Source: Isoetes taiwanensis (Eukaryota > Streptophyta > Lycopodiopsida > Isoetales > Isoetaceae). Taken from it: a stretch of 64,000 bases of DNA. The notes below the pieces were generated by a model. That model was not told the DNA's origin. It made no database searches and saw only the letters and a program-made list of their open reading frames with translations. The DNA is taken from NCBI GenBank assembly GCA_021234155.1, contig JAJEKV010000788.1, positions 26,655-90,654 on the forward strand, written 5' to 3'. The position numbers were made by a program, and so were the translations under genes. Below are positions 10,170-19,140 of the stretch, piece by piece (position 1 is the first letter of the stretch; each line of letters opens with the position of its first letter).

Positions 10170-11324
10170 CAAATGGGCAATTTGTTGTTCGATTGGCCGG
10201 TTGGAAACATCAAGCGAGTTGCTTCTCCATGTATTCTGTCTTTTCTCCTTGGGCAACGCCTCACGTAGGAAGGACCGCATCGCTTCGGTAATGGATCCTT
10301 CTGTTTGTCCTTGAAGGACACCCGCTTTCTTTCATTGTTATTTCCCACAGTTTGCTATTGTATGGGGATTTTCTTTGGGCTTGGGCTGGCTGCCCTAGGG
10401 TTTGTAGCTTCTGTTGCTTTCCCTTTATCCCGATAGTATGGCTGCCTCTTGCGATGCGCTGCTCTGCGGCCCGATCCTTGCAAACTAATTGCCTTGGACT
10501 CAGCGGACAACGTTGCGGGGTCTATTGCGTCTGAGTTTCCTTAGTTCTTCGTTCAGCCCTTCTATGTAGCTTTCTACTGCGTGTTTCTCGCTTAGCCCGG
10601 CACATATATAGCCTTAGTCTCATAAACTCTTGATGCCTTACATGCACCGTTTTGTACCCCTCGCGCAATCCCGTAAAACTGGCTGCATCATATTCGACTT
10701 GTGTTCAGGGGACATAGTGTTTCTTGAAAGCTTTTGAGAACTTCTTGAGGCGGCATGCGTCTCTGCTCAACCCATGTGGGCTTTGGGCATAGCCTTTCCA
10801 CCATATGCGTGCGGCTCCTTGGGGTTGGTTGTTGCCACCACGCGCTTTGTCTTTGTCCTTCATGCCGTAGGCATTGCCGTACTCACTCATTTAGATCCAG
10901 CCATGCCCTCGCCTCCTAAGCGGATCGTTCTCGCCCAGAACTGTTCGAGGATTCAGGGCTTTCCACACATTACCCAGTCTTTGAGTCCACCTTCTTACGG
11001 GTAATCGAGGGTCTTAGTGTCCTTACGCTGCCGCCTCTCTGACGGCCCACTGCGCCGGAGCTCTTTTTCGGACTCAGAGTCCGAGGTCGAGCTTGATTCG
11101 GAGGTCTCTGTGTTGGAGGACCTCCTTCTCTTATTCCTTCTCTTGTCTTTCCCCGACTTTCGGGGTGTCATTTGTGGTCCGGCTGATGCTTGGGCTGCGA
11201 GTAGGGCTTTTATGGTCTAGCTCAAATTCAGCATCTGCGACATCTCCTCTTCGGGATCATGGGCCCATATCCTTGAAGAGGTTCTCCCGGGATGGGTTGC
11301 TGTCGTCAGAGTCTCTTCGTCCAT
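10170..11324 (-). pseudogene. gypsy gag, frames broken
   Basis: The probable start is the ATG at 11324 (MDEETLTTATHPG). A Ser/Arg-rich stretch follows (RRNKRRRSS, SESSSTSDSESEKE, 11040-11160). The core of the Retrotrans_gag domain is clear near 10620-10740: FSKAFKKHYVP, then a stop, then EYDAASFTGL. This module forms the particle shell. Near 10175-10200 CFQPANRTTNCPF looks like a decayed CCHC zinc knuckle. Stops and indels split the gene into at least four pieces. Recognition of true gag here shows that the two ORFs upstream are additional. Confidence 0.75.
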
Positions 11325-11561
11325 GTTGGGCCTCCTGTTTTGTTCTACCGTTAGATTTGTTCCCTATCGCACACCACGGTTGGTTATGGCTGTCGGGTTA
11401 GTTTTATTTGTTCTCTTTGCTTTATATGTGATGTTGGTATAATTTTGGGGGAAAGAAATTACATCAACAAACGTTCCAAGTGCAAAAAGGACAAAGAAGT
11501 TATATTCATATTTTATAATATGCTAATATAAAATTAAAACTTCCGGGATCAACATTGCTAA

Positions 11562-13119
11562 CTACTCTTGATGTCGCCGGTAGGATGGATTGTCCTCTAG
11601 GAACTTCTTCACTTGGGTTGTTCCCACTGAATGACCCAAGTTCCTAAGGATGTTGACTGAAGATCCACCCTGCAAGGCTCTTGCCAGTTCTTCTACTCTG
11701 CGCTCGGAGGTGTAGGTTGCTGTTACTGCTAGCCTTCCTTGCCGCCTGTAGGGTATGGCGAAGTCAAAAACATCGAGTGCTACTGCTCTCTTCACCAGGA
11801 TGGCATACTCGGTGTTGAGGGGCAACCGCGCATGCCGGCCAAATCCTGAGAGCGCAATTAGCATCGATACTCCTTCCTCGCCTCTGGGGGTGAACTTGCG
11901 GTGAATTATCGCTATTCTTCCATCCATCAGCAGGGGGAGGTAATATCGCAACGACCTGTCATTGCGAGATGGGTCCCCTCTACGCTTCGCAGATCCGGCT
12001 CGTGTCTTCCCGCAAAAAATCATCAACCTCTACCGTGGTGAGCTCCCAGTAGTCCCTAACTGTTCTGTCAAGCTCTCGAGGTCAATTCACCTCTTCTTTC
12101 CTGGGAGGCGTTGCGTCAAGAGCTTGCCGTTAAGATGTTCGATGTCGCGTGGCGAATCCCCATCTGTTCCTGAAGAGCGAGGAACTCTTCCTCCGTCGGT
12201 AGTCTATTTGCGGCGCTATCTGCCTCCATCATTTGCCTGATGCCGCTGTAGGCTTGAATGTCGGTCCAAGTCGACTCTTCTGTGTAAGTGTCGGCTTCCC
12301 TTATTTGGAGCGCAAAGTCCGATGCTCCTCGGACGATGAAGTCGTCCAGGTCCGTTCTTCGGAGTTGGTGCAGCAACTCTTCAGGTCGGTACTCCCTTTC
12401 CCTGCACTCCAGGAGGTTTTGGATGTCGCTTAAAAGCAAAAACTCCTCTCCCTCGACAATAATGGGGACTTGGCTTGTAATGCCTAGCCCAAGGGGGGGC
12501 ACGATTCTAGGAGTTTGCCGGCTTCTTTCGAAGTCCTGCCATTCTTGTTCTCCGCTTGTCGCCGGCTCCTCATTGGTCGAGGCTCGACATAGTCTTCCTC
12601 CTCTTCTGATTCTTGTTCTTTCCGAGTCCTCCTCTTCTTTTCCTTCCTGCCCTGTTCATATTGCGTAAGGAGCCGTTTGTTCTCTTTGCTATGGCTATTG
12701 GGTCGACGTCCATGGGGGGAATGGAGGTTTCTCCCACAATGTTCTCGGCACGATGGGTAAGAAAAATTGCCAAGGCAGTGTTGAAAGAGAAATATTTGGT
12801 CCTATTAACAGTTAGGACCATTGGCTCGGGTGTGCGCTGCGCCTTGTTTGTCAAGTATTTGGCAATGTTTGGAATATCACCTAAAGTCGCTATAGGATTG
12901 CCTAGGAACAAAGTACCCTATGCAAGGTGGGGGCTGCACTAGTCGGTTCTACCCTAGCTTGGAATTGCATTGGGACTCTCTTGCGTAAGCTGGGGTCGCG
13001 TGCAGAGTTGCTTGGACATCTACCTCCTTCCGAGAAGACGTGGAAAATTTGGTCGATGTCGGCCTCGGCAAAGATGATACCGGGTACTGTACCATCGGGC
13101 GGAAATCAGAGGTTGCCAT
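11562..13119 (-). pseudogene. ORF-B: unknown protein between ORF-A and gag
   Basis: This is a coding-like stretch in three or four consecutive frames. The first ATG in a coding-looking frame is at 13119 (MATSDFRP). It continues as GIIFAEADIDQIFHVFSEGG (13020-13085), open ORFs at 12570-12911 and 12116-12502, and a 154-codon ORF at 11562-12026 with LPLLMDGRIAIIHRKF and KKFLEDNPSYRRHQE at its end. Total length would be about 520 residues. The N-terminal half contains a VNRTKYFSFNTALAIFLTH segment and a basic patch; the middle is acidic. I recognise no domain. It lies downstream of a palindrome pair (13433-13693) that resembles the pair upstream of ORF-A, so both ORFs share leader architecture. 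Confidence 0.5.
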
Positions 13120-13432
13120 TGGTTAAATGCGAAGGAGGGTCTCAAACGGTTGCAAGAGCGCCTCAAGGAGCTGGAAAATCGGCTAAGAAGGCAGGAGCAA
13201 ACTTGTAGGGTGTTGTGTGTGGAATGAGGGACCTATTTATAGAAAAGGGGAAAACCCTAATTTTTGGATGACTTGGAAAATTCCTGGGGTTGGCCAATTC
13301 TAGTCTATACTAAGGTCAAAATGGGAATTTGAAGACTAGTTCAAGTGTTTGGGCGTGGCTGGATTACCTAAAAGATGCTATACAACAGGTTGGGAATCCT
13401 TCGGGCAAGTTCTGGTGAAGAAATGGTAGGAG

Positions 13433-13493
13433 GTCTCACAGCTTGCGCCTCGCTCAAAAACTAAAGTTTAGTTTCTTGACGGTAGCCGGAGAC
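13433..13493. repeat. Palindrome a (decayed), leader of ORF-B
   Basis: The left arm GTCTCACAGCTTGCGCCT and the inner AAAAACTAAAGTTTAGTTT are intact. The right arm is degraded to GGTAGCCGGAGAC. It starts 194 bases from palindrome b. Confidence 0.7.
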
Positions 13494-13626
13494 ATCGTCT
13501 CATTTCGATCAAAACATGTCCGATTTGGATAAACTAAGGGTATAAGGATGATGGGCTCATCAAATCGGGTAGAATCGACCCTTTATTTGGTCGATTTGGA
13601 GCTGTTTTGGGCGAGTTTTGGGCAAG

Positions 13627-13693
13627 GTCTCACAGCTTGCGCCTCGCTCAAAAACTAAAGTTTAGTTTTTAGTCCAGGCGCGAGCTATGAGAC
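13627..13693. repeat. Palindrome b, leader of ORF-B
   Basis: This is a 67-bp foldback. Outer arms GTCTCACAGCTTGCGCCT and AGGCGCGAGCTATGAGAC pair almost fully. Inner arms AAAAACTAAA and TTTAGTTTTT pair around a single G. Confidence 0.85.
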
Positions 13694-14064
13694 ATCACGT
13701 CTTTCTGTCTGCAATTGTCCTATTTTACCAAAATAAAAGCTAAAACTTGCTAATTTATCCTAATTAAGCAAGTTCAGACAATTAAAGTACTCAAAATTGT
13801 TCTATTATCACAAAAATTTCTCGATTATTTACAAAAAAGTTTAGGGGCGTTCTCCCTTGATGCGAGTAGCAAGTTGCATATCTTGCCTCATCAAAGTCAC
13901 TCGCTTCACATGGACAAGCAAAATTTGTTGAGTCTTCAAAATGCTGCACTATCTTACGCTTCATTTGCTTCGGAGTGCGAGCAGCATCTCATCTGTGACC
14001 CTGTAGTCCGTCCTGAAATCCTGCATTACTTCTCTAACTAGCCGAGCAAAGGGGGCGCGGGGAA

Positions 14065-15093
14065 TCAGGAGGCCGTAGCTGCGTTGGAAGTGCCGAATCT
14101 CCCGTAGTGCTCTTTGCTCGAGCTGCTTCTTTGTGCAGGCTTTTTCGGGACCTTGGGTCTTGGTGGTGGCGGTCTTAGGGTTTGCTGCTTGGTTGGGTGT
14201 CCTCCTTCGATGGCCCTGACCCTGTTCTCCTGGTAGTACTTGTCATATGCCTCCCACTCCTTCATATAGGCATTGTGCTCCCGCATCTTTCGTTCATAGA
14301 TTTTTATTGGGTTCGTAACATAGGACTCTCGGGCAGGCCGGGGTTGCTTTTTCCTGTCCCATTTCGGGTAAGGAGGGGGTTTCTTCACTGTGTCCTGCTG
14401 CTCCTCCTCGGGCGCTACCTGCTCGGTTACTACTTGCTCAACGGCTGGGGGTTTGGAAGAACTTGCCCCTCCTGTGTTGGGGTTAGGCTCTTCGTCAGAA
14501 CCCTCTGAGGGGGTTGGGGGATGATCGGGTGGCCGTTTGGTAATGGTGATCTTCGGGTTGGGCTTTTTCACCATGGGGACGTCCTTGAACTTCCTGGGGC
14601 TCCCCACCCATTTCCCTTTCTTCTTCTTGAGCTCCTCGGCCGCTTTCTGTTCCTCCTCTTCCCTCTTCCTCTTCTTCTGTTCCCTCTTCTTCTCCCGGCG
14701 TTCATACTTCTTAATGAACCTCGCGAGATCTGCTTCCTCTGCTGGTTCAAGTCCTGTCGCCTGCTCCTCGTCCCCGAGGATCTCCGTGGCCGCATCAGAA
14801 TGGTCTTCTGCCCTTTCCTGCTGCCTAATCTCCCGCTCTATTTCCTCATATATCTCCCTTGTCTCCTCGTCCATGGAGGTTGGAGATGTGGCCTCGTCCT
14901 GCTCCACCTGCTGATTGAAGACATCAATCAGGTCGGATGTGTCTTGCTCTTCTGAGTGGTCTTCCTCACTCGAAGGCGAACGACCCCCTCTCGCGAGTCT
15001 CTCACGAAGCATCTGCCGAATGATATCAGTATCAGTGGCGCTAGTGGTTTCGCCTGGGCGACGCTTCCTGGCGGTCTGTTTGGTTCGGGCCAT
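14065..15093 (-). CDS. ORF-A: 342-aa retrotransposon protein with a histone H3 N-terminal tail sequence
   Basis: The ORF starts MARTKQTARK (codons 15093-15064) and then RRPGETT. Without Met, residues 1-9 equal the histone H3 tail through K9; from residue 10 on there is no H3 similarity. The ATG has A at -3 and G at +4. Downstream are an acidic region (about 42-122), a strongly basic and charged helix (about 124-163, including KKYERREKKREQKKRKREE), which is a likely nuclear localisation and nucleic-acid-binding segment, a Pro-rich middle, an aromatic and charged block (about 264-292) and a basic Pro-rich tail. No known domain is recognised. It is the first ORF after the PBS, before ORF-B and gag, and is the longest unbroken frame in this element. 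I infer a chromatin-interacting accessory protein that mimics or competes with the H3 tail. Confidence 0.85.
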   Translation of the reverse strand: MARTKQTARKRRPGETTSATDTDIIRQMLRERLARGGRSPSSEEDHSEEQDTSDLIDVFNQQVEQDEATSPTSMDEETREIYEEIEREIRQQERAEDHSDAATEILGDEEQATGLEPAEEADLARFIKKYERREKKREQKKRKREEEEQKAAEELKKKKGKWVGSPRKFKDVPMVKKPNPKITITKRPPDHPPTPSEGSDEEPNPNTGGASSSKPPAVEQVVTEQVAPEEEQQDTVKKPPPYPKWDRKKQPRPARESYVTNPIKIYERKMREHNAYMKEWEAYDKYYQENRVRAIEGGHPTKQQTLRPPPPRPKVPKKPAQRSSSSKEHYGRFGTSNAATAS

Positions 15094-15305
15094 GTTTTTC
15101 GGTTCGTCAATCGGATCACAGCGCCCAAAGATCGCCTAAGTGCGGGAGGGCGGATTTCTAGAGCTGGGACGTGGAAATGAGGGGGGTCTACATCTATTTA
15201 TAGCTTGGGAAATTTTTGGTCAAAATTCAAGTTGCTCTATTTAATCATGCTAAGGCACCTATTTAATTAAAATTTATACTTATTTCAGACTTTTTCTACC
15301 TATTG

Positions 15306-15371
15306 GTCTCACAGGTCGCGCCTCGCTCAAAAACTAAAGTTTAGTTTTTAGACCAGGCGCGAGCTGTGAGA
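15306..15371. repeat. Palindrome c, leader of ORF-A
   Basis: This 66-bp foldback is the same unit as b and d. Outer arms are GTCTCACAGGTCGCGCCT and AGGCGCGAGCTGTGAGA, with inner arms AAAAACTAAA and TTTAGTTTTT. It starts 190 bases from palindrome d. Confidence 0.85.
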
Positions 15372-15495
15372 TCTCACACAATTTTAAGTAATTTAAGCAA
15401 TCTAATCATGCTATTCTTATTAATTCCTATCTTAGAATTAGCTTTACCATATTAGTTTTCTCAAATTCATCATGTTTAAGTGATCTTGACTTGAT

Positions 15496-15562
15496 GTCTC
15501 ACAGCTTGCGCCTCGCTCAAAAACTAAAGTTTAGTTCTTCGACCAGGCGCGAGCTGTGAGAC
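15496..15562. repeat. Palindrome d, leader of ORF-A
   Basis: This 67-bp foldback has outer arms GTCTCACAGCTTGCGCCT and AGGCGCGAGCTGTGAGAC, nearly perfect. The inner right arm is slightly changed (TTTAGTTCTTC). It lies between the PBS and ORF-A. Confidence 0.85.
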
Positions 15563-15753
15563 CACCTCCCTTTGGCAAAATTTTTGGCTCATTCTTTTAG
15601 TCTTATTAAGTTCCAATTCACTTAATTGTTACTAGCTTAGCATAACTACAAAAATGAGAAAAAAAAATTCCCACTTTTCGAAGCTTAAGGATCCTACCAA
15701 GTTAGTACTACTGGGAGCATGGCCAGTGCTTTGCTCTTGGTCTCCAAGAACAT

Positions 15754-15766
15754 TGCTCTGATACCA
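15754..15766 (-). other. Primer binding site for initiator-Met tRNA (gypsy element)
   Basis: The minus strand reads TGGTATCAGAGCA one base from the 5' LTR, the standard complement of the 3' end of plant initiator tRNA-Met. It fixes the orientation of the element. Confidence 0.92.
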
Positions 15767-15767
15767 T

Positions 15768-17284
15768 TGTGACGTCCCCTACTCGTATACGATGCCCGCA
15801 CCGTATACAAACAGGAGTTCATCCTCCATACCAGCTCCATTGTTGATACAGGGCCCTCCACATATCATCTGTGGACGTCGCCCCAAGTCCCAGTGGGAAG
15901 AATGAAGGGGTCATTTTACCCCGTCTCCCTCAGGGCCTACCTAGCTGCAGAAGCGTAAACATACACGTCAGTAACATACATCACATATCCACCTCGAAGG
16001 GTGGCGCATCAACATCTGCATAGACACAGATCAGCACAATACAAGTGGGATCCTACCCAAGGCTCGTATTACTGTGGATGGACCGACAAGCTTGGGTCTC
16101 GAGAGTTCGCTGGCATGTAATCATGACAATGGAATTGGCTGGCATAAGAACATGGCATTGGGTTGTCCACACCATCCGCCCCTCCTGTGCACACTTTGCA
16201 GAGTAGGTTGAAAAGTGTTGGAACCCGACTGTAGCCCGCCGGGTGCATAGCCAAAGGGGCTACTCCTGGGTTACATCTCCCCAGGCCCGATGGGGCAGGT
16301 AGGGATCACTCCCACCCGAGGTCTACATGCTGACCCAAGGTGACTAGAGGGCCACTGCCCTTATTCGACTTAACCCACTGGAAGGTGAACCCCACCCCAC
16401 GGGTGTCGAGCCCATGCCTTGCCCACACTCAGTGGCAAGCCAGTAGACCTAGTCACTCTGATCCCCGGTAGGCCTTACACACCAGAGGGATCGGTCAAGG
16501 GTCAGAACACGAACCTCGTTCTGAGCCAGTCTGGTCCCTTCACCCACAACCAGATGTGGTTCTTGTGCACAGGCCGAATTCTAGTAATGCACTAAGAGGG
16601 CTAACTAGGAGCATCATCTACTTAAGCTTTAAGTCTCTACCCCCCTTCCCAATACAATGAGTTCACAGAATCCATCCGTCCATCATATCAACATAATAAA
16701 TAATAAAGAACTAATCTATCTCATAGAGTTAGGTTCTTTAGTTAAGTCAATCTCGGGATCTACTTGGCTGCTAGGGGTGATCTAATAGGCTAAACCTACT
16801 GATTCGAAGGCTGGAGTAAGGTTTATGCTATTTGATCGACCAAATACCTGATCCCTGGTTCACTCCTCTTGATCCGAAGGCGTCCATGTCCTTGTTCGCT
16901 CGAATGCGGTCGGAGGGATGATCGACTAGCCGGGGGTGAGGGCGCATCGTGGGAGTCGGAATTGACTCCTCAGGCGCGCGAATCGGAGCTCGGAAGGTCT
17001 GTGGCCGAAAAGGGAATGTTAGGGTTTGATGCCTTATGTAGGCTATCAGTTAGGTTTTAGGGTTTCCATGACCCTTGGTCTACCTTTAATGGGTTAAAGG
17101 TCTAAAGGTGCGCGCATTGCTAAGTGTGCGCACCATTGCAAGTTGCCCCCTAGGGCGTCCTTGCTTAGGTATGTGTCGGCGTACACGTCGACTAGACGGC
17201 GTGTATCGCGTGATTGTGTAGCGATGACGGTATACGCCTTGAGACCGTTATATCGTCATTGGAGCGTCTACGAAGCCAATGGCA
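15768..17284 (-). repeat. 5' LTR of the gypsy chromovirus
   Basis: It starts TGTGACGTCCCC and ends AATGGCA on the plus strand and is homologous over its full length to 4262-5768. It should carry the promoter, since ORF-A follows it in the sense direction. It shares with the other LTR the AAACCCTAA telo-box motifs near 17025 and 17065. Confidence 0.93.
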
Positions 17285-17289
17285 AAGGC
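17285..17289. repeat. Target-site duplication of the gypsy element, right copy
   Basis: AAGGC follows the terminal CA of the right LTR and matches CAGGC at 4257-4261 in four of five bases. LINE-A ORF1 sequence resumes immediately afterwards. Confidence 0.6.
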
Positions 17290-17302
17290 TGCCTATTTGG
17301 AC

Positions 17303-19127
17303 TTATTGGTCTATTTCCTGGAATTCCAGGCCACCTGGAGATAAATTGGACTTCTCCTCTTTTCTAGCTGGAGTGAAAAAGCTTTCTTTGTCTTCATCAT
17401 CCTTATCAGTCATGTTGTCTAGAGAACTATCAGCCATATTACATAATGGACTTATTAGCCTATTGACATTGCTGTCAATTTCTAGGCCATTAGGAAGCAT
17501 ATCTGATTGGCTTATATTAACCACCCCCTGGTCTGTAGGACTTATAGGGTCAGTGTTTATTATGTCTTCTTCTGAGGAGAAAGTGATCTCCTTAGTACCT
17601 TTGTCCAGACTGTTACCAGTGTTATCTTCAAAATCCATAGGAGATCTGGTAAAGAATCTATATTTATCATTTGACTGACCTGCCTGCGCAGAAAGTAGTG
17701 GTGTGTTTGGGACAACTTCCTTTTCCATATCTTCCTGCCTTTCCATCAATTCCAGCAGCACATCATGCAGTTCTTGATCTTCATTTGGTAACTGTTTCTC
17801 CACCTACTCATTAGGGGAGAATTTTAAGTTTCTAGGATTAGCATACATCCCCTTTGAACAGTCCCCTTTTATCAGTAGGGTTCCTCCAGCCGATATATCT
17901 GAATCAAAAGATTCAGGGTAGTCATTGATTGGAGGGAGTGAAGGTTCCACAATGGTTAAGGTATTACTTCTTATCAAGTGAGCAGGAGTAATACAAAGAC
18001 TCCCTGGTTGGACCAGGTCTTTCTCCTTATTGTCTTGACCCTCCACAGACTTGACCAAGACCTTGACCTTTTCTACCATTTTTTTGTGTTCATTTTTCTT
18101 TTTCCATATTTTCATGGAATTCCTTGATACTTGCTTTTCTTTTTCCAGTTTCTCTTTTTCCTGTTTGGCCCTTTGTTTCCTTGCTTTTTTATAAGCACTA
18201 CTATTTTTATTTCTCTTTCTCCCATTCGAAGGAGTCCAGCTTTCTTTTGCCATGGTAGAATTTCTGGCTTCCTGATTGACTATGGGTTCGGGAGCTTATT
18301 TGTTCACTGGATTGACCCATTTTCCTTGGCATACACCCCCTCCATGCAATCTAAGTCCACAGATACCACACGGGGTTGGAAGACCATTCCAGTCCAATTT
18401 TAGCTTTTTTTCCTCCCCATAATAGTCCATGTATCTTACTTCCTTAGGTATGTCCTTCAAAATATCTACCTGTACCCAAATCCTGGGGGCTCTCTCTGGG
18501 ACCGCCTCCCACCCAATATAATCTCCTATTTCAACAAATAGGTTCTTAAAAATGTCCTCATGCCAATACATGGGATTGAGTCCTTGAATTGAGCATGAAG
18601 CGGGGTGAAACAATTCCTTTAGATCATTTGGGTCAAATTTCCATTTTTGAAAATAAAACTGTGAATTTGCCTTGAAAATGGCCCCTTTTTTTTAACAGAA
18701 ACTGGATTGTCTGAGTATCCTCACATTCGACCACAAAAAATGGGAAATTGAGCCAGATAATGCTTCTTATATTAACATTCTTTCCCATTTTGCATAATTC
18801 CAATCTAATGGTTGAAAGTCTAACGCCCTCATGCCTAATACAACCAATAACTGCTTTGGATTCTAGTTCTTTCAATCTGTTAGGAACAAAATCATGCTTT
18901 AGGAGAGGGATACCTCGAAATTCAGGTTTTGTTCTATGTTGTTGTTTCTGCAGCATCCTCCTATGTTCACGGTTTACTTCATCCAAGAGCGGTTGTACTA
19001 ACTGGCTTTGCATTTGCACTGGGGAGATCGATTGAGATGTTGTTCTTCTTGCCATATTCTCGTCCGCCATGCAAGGAATGAGCCAATTGCCACAGACAAA
19101 AAAGGGCTTTTCACCTTTCTCTGACAT
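17303..19127 (-). pseudogene. LINE-A ORF1 (DUF4283-like plus zinc knuckle), with three breaks
   Basis: The sense order begins with a 164-codon piece (18633-19127) containing VRLSTIRLELCKMGKNVNI and FPFFVVECEDTQTIQFLL, which fits the DUF4283 RNA-binding fold of plant L1 ORF1. A frame shift lies around the A8-G4 run at 18685-18697. Then comes 18296-18613 with RIWVQVDILKDIPKEVRYMD and CGICGLRLHGGGVC, a Cys-His zinc knuckle typical of this family. A stop at 18296 and a stop at 17802-17804 interrupt an otherwise continuous frame. The following part is Lys/Glu-rich (RKQRAKQEKEKLEKEK), then acidic with SP modules. ORF1 binds element RNA. The breaks are few, so this LINE copy is relatively young. Confidence 0.8.
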
Positions 19128-19140
19128 CCTTCAAAAAAAA

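Larger units (their letters stand above)
4262..17284 (-). mobile_element. Full-length 13.0-kb Ty3/gypsy chromovirus with extra 5' ORFs
   Basis: The element has two LTRs (4262-5768 and 15768-17284), a PBS matching initiator-Met tRNA, a PPT and a likely 5-bp target duplication, and all parts fit minus-strand orientation. Order in the sense direction: 5' LTR, PBS, palindrome pair, ORF-A (H3-tail-like start), palindrome pair, ORF-B (unknown), gag, protease, RT, RNase H, integrase, chromodomain, PPT, 3' LTR. The domain order and terminal chromodomain place it among chromoviruses. The extra 3.5 kb between PBS and gag is unusual for that group; upstream extra ORFs are better known from Tat/Ogre elements. 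Gag and pol carry many frame breaks, so the copy is probably non-autonomous now. It sits inside ORF1 of LINE-A and is therefore younger than that LINE. Confidence 0.93.
17285..19140 (-). mobile_element. LINE-A, 5' half (most of ORF1)
   Basis: This is the upstream part of the L1-type LINE that continues at 4261-2840 beyond the inserted gypsy element. Coding begins at 19127. A short A-rich run (19134-19144) precedes it, and I see no clear 5' boundary further right. Confidence 0.85.

Noticed and set aside
13433-13693. Palindromes as intrinsic transcription terminators
   Set aside because: There is no following T-run in the sense direction, and plant polymerase II does not use this mechanism; two of the four lie before the first ORF.
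14521-14955. Plus-strand ORFs rich in Leu and Phe that look like membrane proteins
   Set aside because: They are the antisense of the Lys/Glu-rich part of ORF-A; the hydrophobic look follows from reading the complement of AAG/GAG codons.
15064-15093. ORF-A as a histone H3 pseudogene
   Set aside because: Only residues 1-9 match; no trace of the rest of the H3 tail or the histone fold is present in any frame nearby.
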